Part shown: positions 1 through 9,182 of the stretch, piece after piece
Position numbering within the stretch: the first letter of the stretch is position 1
Layout: each line of letters opens with the position of its first letter
NCBI GenBank assembly: GCA_018340375.1
Contig: JAFFJZ010000025.1
Location: forward strand, 511,501-575,500
From: Gonatopus flavifemur
Lineage: Eukaryota > Arthropoda > Insecta > Hymenoptera > Dryinidae
Reading direction: 5' to 3'
Length of the DNA stretch: 64,000 nucleotides
The notes under the pieces: generated by a model
The model's database searches: none
What the model was told of the DNA's origin: nothing
The model's input: the letters and a program-made list of their open reading frames with translations, nothing else
Translations under genes and position numbers: made by a program

Positions 1-219
1 TCGAAGCAAAATATTTTCTGAGTAACTGGAAGACTGTTTGAATTTTTCTTTGATTTGATCGAGAACTTCAATAGCTGATTCATGATGTTCCATTCGACAC
101 TTTCGATTTAAATTCTCAGACATTTTTGTTGATGGAACGGAGAAATCTTCTTCATTCATGTCAAAAGTTTCCTCCTCGTTAATTTCAACATCATCCTCTT
201 CTTCGAATAATGTTTGATC
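1..219 (-). CDS. Partial acidic exon running off the left edge
   Basis: On the minus strand, 73 codons are open from 219 down to the window edge, so the 3' end is missing. A plausible splice acceptor (pyrimidine-rich, ending cttag) lies immediately upstream at 220-221. The first half is very acidic (runs of E and D), and the second half is polar and helical-looking, with a Met at about residue 33. Another frame, open from about 287, also reads towards this segment, so it could instead be one frameshifted exon of a decayed element. I do not recognise the family and infer no function. Confidence 0.3.
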
Positions 220-1549
220 CTAAGAGATGATAGAAATTCCTCAATTATCCCAGTTTTCTCCTCATTAGAACATTTTGGGGCTGCACTGAGAAAAATAAAT
301 AGTAGAATCAACTACGCACGACGGTTGGATCCGTTCAAATGCAATACTTCTTTGATTCAATTAGATTTGTAGTTGATTCAACTACGAATACTCGAATGAA
401 CCTTGAATTAAAATTGAATTGACGAAGGATTTCCAATGTATACTGTGTACTTTTTTGATGAATCGAATAATGAAGCGGAACCACCTCAAGTGAATTATTC
501 TCGCATGTATCCATCTGGACAGATTGGACATCGTACAAAGGTGACATTGGAGATAGTACAGTCATGTCTTTCCTGCATTTACTACATATTCGGGTATCAG
601 AGGGTAGATGATGATATTTTTTTCTCAGATTTGAAGATAAGGTTCGAAGATCTGAGGATTTTTTGTGACAGGGATGTTGAAATGGATTGGAACAACGATC
701 ACCTGAACTCCTCCGTTTCATTGTGTTATTACATGTAGGAAAAGTCCTCCCTTAATAGAATAATTCAGCAGAAAATCAATCACAAAAGCTTCATAAACAA
801 GAAAGTTTCACTGATTTGATATTTATCTCTGTACATTCAAAACGACACAAAACCGTTGATGAGTTCAGATTGAAGAGAATGAGGTCGGTTAGGTTACAAA
901 TAGAGAAGAATCAGGTTGCCTTGGAAACATCCACAGTCACTATTCAATTGAAGCTCCAGGGCAGGAGTTTGAGTTGAGGATCCTCAGTGGATCAGAATCA
1001 GAGAATAACATTAGGAATCAGAGGATATTTGATTACTGGGAGTGATTTTCACTGATAATGATACAGAAAATTACGGCAGAATGAATTATTCATCAGCATA
1101 AAATATGATTACACAATGTTGGCGTGGTGTTGTATTTATACACGATGGTAGCGGGTAGACGTGTGAGATCTGAGCACTTGAACCCCTCTGTAATTTCAAG
1201 GAATCTTTTCATCCCATTCCTTAATCTGTATGATTTTGAAGCTGAAGAATCAAGCTTTCGATTTATCAAGGTTTCATCAATATCAAAAGGGGCGCAGTGA
1301 CCGAACAATGCAAAAATACTTTTAAAAATCGAATTTCCATGTGAAATATTCCTTCTGCATGAATGAAAGTGTTTTTATCGTAAAATTCAGAAAAAATCCC
1401 AACAATATCAATGATGACATATTTTCATCAAATGGAATTAATGAAGATGATGATTTTTCGAAAACACGCAGATCAGAAGAATCTTGAAAATTTAAACCCC
1501 TGTCCCACGAAAACCTGACTCCCTAGAAACCTGCTGTTAACACAATTCG
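220..1549. other. Unassigned DNA, no supported gene
   Basis: Short open frames occur on both strands but are mutual shadows with no recognisable domain. A 17-nt palindrome (gtagttgattcaactac) sits at 369-385 and echoes a nearby agaatcaactacg at about 304, which may be the remains of a small inverted-repeat element. Nothing else is supported. Confidence 0.5.
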
Positions 1550-1747
1550 AAGGAGAGAGTCGTATCAGCGGTCGCCGGAGGCAGACGTATTTCGAAGTTG
1601 TCTGCTTACGAATAAACGTTTCGAGTCGTGCAGTTCAGTGTCTCGTGAAACATTTAGTGCACGCTGTTCATCAATCATTATTAGTGAAATTTAAAAGTAG
1701 CCACCTGAGTGTTGGATCTGTGATCACTCAATCTAACTACTTTCGAA

Positions 1748-2446
1748 ATGAGTGAAGAAGATTCTTCTACTATGAAAGAATTGAAAGAAATAAGAGAAGA
1801 CATCAAAGGTTTGAAGACGAATCATTCTCAAATACGGGAAGACATCGAACTAATAAAAAACTCTCACCTTCTTGAGGACTCCAAATACCTTGATCTGGAT
1901 GAAAACATTAAAAATCTATCCAATAGAGTTTCAAAAGTTGAGAAATCTCTTTACACGAAGAATTTAATTTTATTCAAAGTAGAGGACAACGGCCAGTTGT
2001 ATAATCATCTTTTCGACAATGTTGTGAAAATCATACAAGAGGCTGATGTAAACATCAGCGAGCTTCGTATTGAAGCAATCTTCCGTATCGGTGAAAGTAA
2101 AGGACATAGACCGATATTAACAGAATTTATCGCCTCCAGATGGAAGAATTTATTCGTTGAAAAGGCAAATAACTTTCATCAACTGAAGTATGCAATCGCC
2201 CATGATGAACCGATAGAAGATAGACTTTCAAAGAAGCGTATTTCGAGGGCAAGATTCTTACTCAAACAGGAAGGTACCGACGCCCGTATCAAAGGAAACA
2301 AGCTACACGTTGGGAATACAACTCTCAGCCAAGAAGAAATCGACCTAATACTGGAAGAGGGGGCGGACGCAGGAGATACTGGTGAAATAAATTCCCAGTT
2401 CGATGACACCAGCAACAACGTGGGAAAGGAAAACAACAATACTTGA
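1748..2446 (+). CDS. LINE A ORF1, coiled-coil RNA-binding protein
   Basis: A 232-aa uninterrupted frame starting at an ATG in good context (cgaaatgag). Residues 1-70 are heptad-like and rich in E, K, I and L, consistent with a coiled coil. Residues about 72-140 (from KNLILFKVEDNG) look like the RRM-type core seen in LINE ORF1 proteins. Residues 150-205 (ISRARFLLKQEG, then a basic stretch) resemble the C-terminal domain that follows it. The last 30 residues are acidic and polar. Such proteins form trimers on the element's RNA. ORF2 begins about 100 nt downstream in the same frame after stops. The assignment to L1/CR1-type ORF1 is inference from layout and composition. Confidence 0.75.
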   Translation: MSEEDSSTMKELKEIREDIKGLKTNHSQIREDIELIKNSHLLEDSKYLDLDENIKNLSNRVSKVEKSLYTKNLILFKVEDNGQLYNHLFDNVVKIIQEADVNISELRIEAIFRIGESKGHRPILTEFIASRWKNLFVEKANNFHQLKYAIAHDEPIEDRLSKKRISRARFLLKQEGTDARIKGNKLHVGNTTLSQEEIDLILEEGADAGDTGEINSQFDDTSNNVGKENNNT

Positions 2447-2539
2447 ATCCGAAAAGGTTCTACCCGACAATGTGATAGTCCAATGGAGGGATATGTAAAC
2501 ATCACATCACGTCCAACTAGGTCGAATTCCGGAACATAG

Positions 2540-2995
2540 CAATCCAATTCAACAACAGAACACAACGGCTTGATCTATCGGGATACAACAAAGGAAATCG
2601 ACAGGTTATCAGATGAGAAACAAATTAGAGTTATTTGTTGGAATACTTTTGGCATCGAAAATTTAACTGATCTAGAAAATCTGGTCACAGAAAACGATAT
2701 ACTATGTTTTACAGAAACGTGGTTAACTTCTTCAGGAAAGCAATCCATGCCTTGTGGTTGATTGAGGTTTGAATTGATACAGACATACGCGGTAAAAGAA
2801 CATTCTGAAGGTAGGCCCAAAGGTGGCATTATGATTGCAATTAATAAGAACGTATTCAAAGATGAGATAATTGGAGGAAATGATATATCGGGTTTCCTTA
2901 AATTGGACGCGAAAAATATGCAATTTATTGTGGCTGTTATCTATTTGCCACCCCAAACTGATATCGGCTATGACTTATATATTCTGAACAATACT
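2540..2995 (+). pseudogene. LINE A ORF2, N-terminal part of AP endonuclease
   Basis: This is the first part of the apurinic endonuclease-like domain of ORF2. IRVICWNTFGIENL is the N-terminal strand, DILCFTETWL holds the catalytic-site ETW motif, GGIMIAINKN and VAVIYLPPQ follow. The frame opens at 2540 without an ATG, so the true start is unclear. A TGA at 2759-2761 interrupts it. The frame is cut at 2995 by LINE B and continues at 6381, where restoring one copy of aatact gives a continuous reading frame. Confidence 0.8.
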
Positions 2996-3340
2996 GAGGT
3001 TAAAAAAGTCCTATCGGAAATTAAACCTGACTCCTATGACGGTATACATATTCGTCGTATAGACAGACCCAATGGTGATAAAAACAAAATTCATCCCTTA
3101 TGTGTGACTTTCCCCTCCAGCAGTACACCGTTGGATATCATCAGAGGGAAGTCTGCCTACAGGGGTCCGGTGAAATTTTCTCTTGATCGTACTCCTCGTC
3201 AACGGGCTCACCTAAACAGTCTCCGGGATCGTCTGAAAGACCTAAACGATCCATCTCAGACGATGAGATATGTAAATGATGTACCGAAAATTGTTCCATT
3301 AAATAAGACTCGTCATTCATCATCACAAAAAAACCTGTAA
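2996..3340 (+). pseudogene. LINE B ORF1, C-terminal part
   Basis: About 114 codons starting at the LINE B truncation point. The text (KPDSYDGIHIRRI, then a PLCVTFPSS stretch and the basic DRTPRQRAHLNSLRDRL region) matches the C-terminal half of the LINE D ORF1 at about 60220-60520. It ends with TAA at 3338-3340, one codon after an A AAA AAC heptamer. In LINE D this part follows a coiled-coil-like N-terminus, so it is probably the nucleic-acid-binding half. The missing N-terminus is due to 5' truncation, not decay. Confidence 0.75.
3328..3334 (+). promoter_or_regulatory. Candidate -1 frameshift slippery heptamer, LINE B
   Basis: The heptamer AAAAAAC is phased A AAA AAC relative to ORF1, with zero-frame codons AAA at 3329 and AAC at 3332. 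The ORF1 stop follows one codon later (3338). ORF2 lies in the -1 frame, is open through this point and has no ATG before its conserved endonuclease start. The same arrangement recurs in LINE D. Function is inferred; I see no obvious strong downstream stem. Confidence 0.5.
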
Positions 3341-6208
3341 CCCGCCCTTTAGTGTACTATCAAAATGTCCGCGACCTTCGTACTAAACTAAATGCGCTTC
3401 ATTGTGCAGTCGCAGCCTCTGTCGATCGCTATGACATCATCATTTTATCGGAAACTTGGCTTTCTGATAAAATTTTATCAACGGAAATCGGCTTGCACGG
3501 TTACACTGTATACAGAAAGGATAGATCTCTACTGACTAGTCATTGTGAGAGGGGAGGAGGAGTCTTGATAGCAGTGAAAAATGGCATTCCGAGTTCTGAA
3601 TTAATCGATGAGCACTCAAATGTTGAACATTTGTTTATAAAAGTTAGGATGGGTTCTTCGGAATCGATTTTTGGAGCCTTCTATATTCCGCCATCATCAT
3701 CTGCGCATCTTTATGAAGATCATTGTAAGAGTGTGGAAGCTATTCTAAGTGCCAATGAGGATCTCTCTTTTTATCTATATGGTGATTATAATCTACCACA
3801 TGCTTCTTGGCGTTTAACTAGTGCAAATTTATTATGTGACATAATTCCCGGTGCAACATGTAATGAAGTGCAGTCGATACAATTTGTCTGTGAATATTTC
3901 AACTTCTCAAATTTATCCTTGAAGAATGATATATGTAATGATTTTGGTATTATGCTTGATCTGTTATTTACAAATGACAGTTCTGTGGTGACAACATTAC
4001 CTGCTGAGTCTCTTCTCACCTGTGATAAATATCATCCACCTCTTCTTTCTATACTGGATGTGGTTTCAATTAATTATCTTCCGCGAGATAATATTTTTCG
4101 TTATAATTTCAATTTGGGTGATTATACTGCAATTCGAAATTTTTTCAATCAAATCCCTTGGGATTCATTACTTAGTGTTTTGACTATTGATGATGCGGTT
4201 GAGTGTTTGTATGAGATTATGAATTACGCAATTGATTTGTACGTTCTTCAATGTTATTCTCGTGATTCCAAATACCCTAGATGGTTTTCTAAACAGTTGA
4301 TCGATCTGATACGTGCCAAGAAAGAAGCACATTGTATGTATAAGAAATATAATCGGATACAAGATTATCATGTTTTCTCTGATTTGCGTGCTCAATGTAA
4401 AAAATTAGTGGATAAGTGTTATAATGATTATGTTCGCTCAACGGAATTGCAAATTCCTCATAGTGTCAAAGGCTTTTGGAACTATGTCAATTCTCGTCGA
4501 TCCGACAATGGTATTCCGGGTAAAATGGTTATGGATGGAATCTCAGTTACCTCTGGGCGTGGAATTGCTGACTTGTTTGCTGCTCACTCTGAGTCTGTTT
4601 ATGTTTCTCACAATGATCTGACTCCTAATTTAGAATCCAACTCTGATTTGGATATCTCCGATCTCTATATTAACATTGGAACGGTGCTTATGGGAATCAA
4701 CTCTTTGGATATCAATGAGGGTCCTGGCGATAATGGGATTCCCCCTTTGTTTTTGAAATCCTGCAGCTACATATTATCACGACCACTGTGGTTGATTTTC
4801 AACGCCTCCTTATCTTCTGGTCATTTTCCTACCCGCTGGAAAAATAGTTTGGTCTCGCCGATTTTTAAGGCTGGTTGCAGAGCAGATGTGGAAAATTACA
4901 AGCCAATATCTATCATAAGTGCAATTCCCAAACTATTTGAAAGCTTGGTAACTGATATAATATCTGTCTTCTGGCGTCATTTCGGATATGCAACATGGTT
5001 TTATGCCTGGTCGTTCAACTATCACCAACTTGGCTATTTATTGTAACTATGTATCAAGAGTTTTGGATAATAACGGTCAGGTAGATACAGTTTATACTGA
5101 TTTCACAAAAGCCTTTGATACTGTAGATCATAATATTCTCTTATCTAAATTATACCGCCTTGGTTTCCGTGGAAATATTCTTAATTGGATGAGAAGCTAT
5201 CTTACGAATAGAACTCAAACTGTTAAGGTTAAGAATTTCATCTCAAGATCTATCAATGTACAATCAGGTGTTCCGCAAGGGTCGCATTTAGGCCCATTGC
5301 TATTTATTTTGTTCTTTGATGATATTGGTGACGATTTTAAGCATGTTAAATTTTTACTTTTCGCGGATGATTTGAAATTATTCTTGAGAATCTTATCATA
5401 CGCTGATGTCATCGCATTACAATCCGATTTGCATAGGTTGGAATCATGGTGTGCCTTGAATAAACTGCAACTGAATATATCGAAGTGTAAAGTAATGAGA
5501 CTTTCGCGTAAGATGCAACCAGTCATGTTCTCATATGAATTGAACGGGTCTAGCTTAGAGGTTGTTCAGAGTATGCATGATTTAGGAACTATAATTGATT
5601 CTAAGTTCAGATTCACTATGCATTATCAAAATATGGTTAATACGGCTATGAAGCAACTCGGATTTCTGAAGCGTATGTCCAAAGACTTCAAAGAACCCTC
5701 AACACTCTTGACACTATACAATGCTCTTGTCAGACCTAATTTAGAATATGCGTCCCAGATCTGGTCGCCTCACCAAGATAAATATTGTAAACTGATTGAG
5801 AGAGTTCAGCACAAGTTTTTGCGTTTCTTAGCTTTTAAAAATTTCACTCCCATGGCCGTGTCCTGTCATGATTATGGACCGTTAATGAGATCGTTTGACA
5901 TGACCACGCTTGAAGCTCGTAGGTTGGTTGACGATCTCGTTTTTATTTTCAAAATCATTAATGGTCAAATCAGCTGTCCTGAACTACTCCCTCTTTTAAA
6001 CTTCAATGTACCATCTAGAACTCTACGAAAGCCTTCGCTTTTCAATATTCCGATGTTCACTTCACATTATTTTTATTCTGATCCAGTCAACCGCATCTGT
6101 TGCTTGACGAACTCATATAAAGATGATCTTGATTTGTTTTCGGGGTCAGTATCAATCTTTAAAAAATCGGCCCAGAAGGCTTTCTCTGAGAAGAGTGTGA
6201 GATTATAA
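3331..6208 (+). pseudogene. LINE B ORF2: endonuclease plus reverse transcriptase
   Basis: This is the polymerase protein that nicks the target and copies the RNA. The APE-type endonuclease lies at about 3355-4060 (YYQNVRDLRTKLN, IIILSETWL, GGGVLIAVKN, YLYGDYNLPHASW). Reverse transcriptase motifs are TDFTKAFDTVDH (A), GVPQGSHLGPLLF (B) and LLFADDLKLF (C), so the catalytic aspartates are present. A C-terminal LEYASQIWSPH region follows. A single frameshift near 4965-4975, before DMQHGFMPGRST, breaks the frame; otherwise it is open to the stop at 6206-6208. There is no initiator ATG at the 5' end, as in LINE D. Confidence 0.85.
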
Positions 6209-6348
6209 TTTATGTATTATTCCATATGTATACTTGAAGGTTCGTGATAATTTACACCGTGTCTTATTGTAATTTACTTTTTAGTACTTTATTTGAAAAT
6301 TTTCTTTTGTTAACCGCCATGATATTGTTTACATACTTTGTACCTGAA

Positions 6349-6380
6349 GGGCGTCTTAGCCCGTGAAATAAATCAAATCA
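6349..6380 (+). other. LINE B 3' hairpin and tail
   Basis: GGGC (6349-6352) pairs with GCCC (6359-6362) around a 6-nt loop, just before the A-rich tail gtgaaataaatcaaatca. LINE D has GGGT/ACCC at the same place. Similar 3' hairpins with simple-repeat tails are known in CR1-like LINEs, where reverse transcriptase recognises the 3' end; the role here is inferred. Confidence 0.6.
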
Positions 6381-6431
6381 AATACTCTTTTGAAGATAAA
6401 TGAAAAATGTCCACATCTACATGTCTATATA
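6381..6431 (+). pseudogene. LINE A ORF2, short endonuclease segment between two insertions
   Basis: This 51-nt piece of LINE A lies between LINE B and the DD41D element. Joined to its neighbours it reads LLKINEKCPHLHVYI and continues as CGDFNSRT after the transposon. It therefore connects the IYLPPQ strand with the GDFN motif of the endonuclease. The left 6 nt (aatact) and right TA are the target duplications. Confidence 0.75.
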
Positions 6432-8499
6432 CAGGGTGTCCCATTTCAATCTGTCACTTGGAATATCTCGAAAACCAATAGATTTAGAAGGAAATGTTCC
6501 GGGAAAAAAATGTAAGTGTCTGAGGGAGACATCCGATGGTGAACTTGGCTTTGACCTCAGATCCCACTTTCAAGGTCATTCTGAGGTCAACTCATGTTTT
6601 TGAAATGGAATCCCCTATTTTTTATCACCGATTTAGATTCTACGCTGAAAACCAAGGAACTTTTGTCTCAAACGTTTCTTCGAAATCCCCATACATGGCG
6701 CTCTAATTGAGGAGAAAATGAGAATCCTCAAACCCTCGGATTGTATTCTGTCTAACATAATGCTCAACTCTTGAGTGTTTCTCATCTCCCGGAAATTGCC
6801 GTTGGTTGTGTTTTGTTGTGGTTTTGTGCTTGGAAATTGTTATCGTTTTGATTCACGTGTGAATACCTCAGAAATTCAGCATTCCCAAACTGCTCAGTTC
6901 TCTGTTATCATTTGGAGGGAACACATCTCCGAATATCATGTCTGATTACGCGCCAAACGATATTGTTGACGTTTTGTTGTGTCTTGGTGGAGTGCGGGGA
7001 AATTATGTTGGAGCTGTGAGAACGTTTCAACGTCGTTTTCCGGATCGAAGGTGTCCAAATCGCATTACGATCCGATTTCTGGAGCAACGTGCTCGTCAAG
7101 GTCTCCTCAAACGACAGAGGAACAAGAAAGTTTACGCGGATGACAATGATCCTGACGTGAGATCGCTGGCTGTGCTGGCATTAATTCATATTAATCCCCA
7201 TATCAGTCTTCGGGATATTGAGAAAATGACCCAGATTCCTCGATCCACAGCTCAGCATATCTTGAAATCGTTGGATTATCATCCGTACCATATCACTTTG
7301 GTGCAATCTCTGACAGCTGAGGATTGCATAACAACATTGAACTTCTGCACGTGGGCCCAACGGGAAATTGAAGAAGATCCTACTTTCTCTCATCACGTTA
7401 TGTTCTCTGATGGAGCAATATTTCACAATGTTGAAATTCTCAATAGGCACAATTGCCATTATTAGAGTGCTCAGAATCCTTACTGGGTCCGTACAATTAT
7501 TCATCAACACCGTTGGCGTGTGAACGTTTGGTGCAGAATTGTAGATTCCAGGATCATGGGGCCGTATTTTTTTTAAGGGAACCTGACTGGCGCGAAGTAT
7601 CTTCGTTTTTTGCATTTTGAACTCCCTGCTCTTATGGGAGACGTAAGTCTTGACGTGAGATCAAGGATGTGGTTCCAACAGGATGGAGCATCTCCTCATT
7701 ACATGTGAATTGTTCGAAAATTTCTGGACGAGAAGTTTCCCAGAAGGTGGATTGGCCGTGGAGGACCTGTGCGATGGCCACCTAGGTCACCAGATCTGAC
7801 GTCGCATGATTTTTTCTTGTGGGGTTACGTAAGGAACATTGTATTCTGTGAACCTCCAACAACACGTGATGACATGGAAGATTGAATAAGAAGAGCATGC
7901 ACAGCAATAACACCTGCTACGTTGCAAGCAACTGTAGAAAACTCCCGTGAACGGATTGCGCTTCGTCAAAGGCAAAACGGCGCTCATTTTGAACATCTTT
8001 CGAATGCCTAACGCGTCCCCGAAGATACCCCTCCAGTTCAGACAATCGGCCCTTTTCAGGGCCACAATGATGTGTAAAGTCCGATCGCGCAACCTCCTCG
8101 TGGTGCACATTGGGTAACGCTGATGCCGACGGCAATTTCCGGGAGATGAGAAACACTCAAGAGTTCAGCATCATGTTGGACAAAACACAATCCGAGGGTT
8201 TGAGAATTCTCATTTTCTCATCAATTAGAGCGCCATGTGTGGAGATTTCGAAAAAACGTTTGGGACAAAAGTTCCTTGGTTTTCAGCGTAGAATCTAAAC
8301 CGGTAGTGAAAAATAGGGGATTCCGTTCAAAAAACATGAGTTGACCTCAAAATGACCTTGAAAGTGGGATCTGAGGTCAAAGCCAAGTTCACCATCGGAT
8401 GTCTCCCTCAGACTCTTACATTTTTTTCCCGGAACATTTCCTTCTGAATCTATTCGTTTTCGAGATATTCCAAGTGACAGATTAAAATGAGACACCCTG
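6432..8499 (+). mobile_element. DD41D Tc1/mariner transposon, copy 1, with 370-bp inverted repeats
   Basis: A 2068-bp element beginning cagggtgtcccat and ending with its complement, flanked by TA on each side (6430-6431, 8500-8501). The inverted repeats are unusually long, about 370 bp (6432-6801 and 8130-8499). Inside is a transposase with 41 residues between the second and third acidic residues, the spacing of the DD41D (visitor/rosa) group. It is inserted in the LINE A endonuclease; removing it with one TA restores HVYICGDFN in frame. Confidence 0.9.
6938..8011 (+). pseudogene. DD41D transposase, copy 1, inactivated
   Basis: It starts at ATG 6938. An N-terminal helix-turn-helix region (IDIVDVLL-like, then RTFQRRFPDRR) is followed by a second one (ISLRDIEKMTQIPRSTAQHIL). 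Catalytic-domain landmarks are MFSDGAIFHN (first D kept, the following E changed to G), FQQDGASPH (second D) and SPDLTSHDFFLWG (third D). Four in-frame stops are visible: TAG near 7463, TAA near 7573, and TGAs near 7706 and 7883. It cannot make a full-length enzyme. It shares its plan with the transposases at 42.1, 44.3 and 56.4 kb. Confidence 0.85.
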
Positions 8500-9182
8500 T
8501 ATGTGGAGACTTTAACTCCAGGACTGTTCAACTTAATGCACTAAACGAGGATGTAGTGAGTTATAATGAGAATATTTTCAATTCAAGAAACTCACTTGAT
8601 AAAGAAATTAATAATCGAGGCAGAAAACTCATAGAAGTTCTCGAAAATAGGAATTTAGTCATACTCAACGGTAGAACTGTGAATGACAACCCTGGTCAGT
8701 TCACGTATCATGGGTCTCGAGGTTTACGTGTGATCGATTATATAGCATGTAATTACAACCACTTGCAGTCTATCCCGGGCTCCGAAGTAATGGATACTGT
8801 AACCAATTCCGATCATATGCCACTAATCTTGGAGTTGTTTAGTGATGTAAGATTCGATGCCCGAAGTAACGAAAGCTTTCAAAGTTTGGAATTGAAAGAT
8901 AATGAAATTTCAGATCATAAGCTCGATATGCAATGGTCCTCAGCAGTTAGGTGGTCAGAGGGATCAGTAGATGAACTAAATGATAACCTGATCGACTCAG
9001 TTAAAGCGGAAGCATTGAAACTTGATATGTATAATCACAGGCATGAAAAGAATGAGATAATCTCTAAGAAACCAGGGTATGCGTACGGTTAAGATCAAAC
9101 TTAAAGAAGGGTCTGAAGCAGTGCAAAAAATCCAAATTTAAATCACAAGATAAATCGAATTATATTATTTTAAAAGGTAAAT
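8500..9182 (+). pseudogene. LINE A ORF2, C-terminal half of endonuclease and linker
   Basis: The frame resumes with CGDFNSRT, then LIEVLENRNLVILNG, FTYHGSRGLRVIDYIACN and TNSDHMPLILEL, which are the DFN, S/T-x-IDY and SDH motifs of the APE family. A linker to the RT follows. A frameshift near 9085 is needed to continue into RLRSNLKKGLKQCKKSKF. The segment ends in the target sequence aaaaggtaaat (9172-9182), duplicated by the RTE insertion, and continues at 12539. Confidence 0.8.

Larger units (their letters stand above)
2996..6380 (+). mobile_element. LINE B: 5'-truncated CR1/Jockey-type LINE inserted in LINE A
   Basis: The insert is bounded by direct repeats aatact at 2990-2995 and 6381-6386. 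It holds the C-terminal part of ORF1, an ORF2 with endonuclease and reverse transcriptase, a short 3' UTR with a hairpin and an ataaatcaaatcaa-type tail. The 5' truncation inside ORF1 is typical of target-primed reverse transcription that stops early. It is a diverged relative of LINE D near the right end: the two proteins align throughout, including the ORF1/ORF2 junction. The Jockey/CR1 assignment rests on the QGSHLGPLLF and FADDLKLF motifs plus hairpin and tail. Confidence 0.88.

Noticed and set aside
335..738. Overlapping 100-128 codon frames on both strands
   Set aside because: No domain, no splice context, and mutually overlapping; long open frames like this arise by chance.
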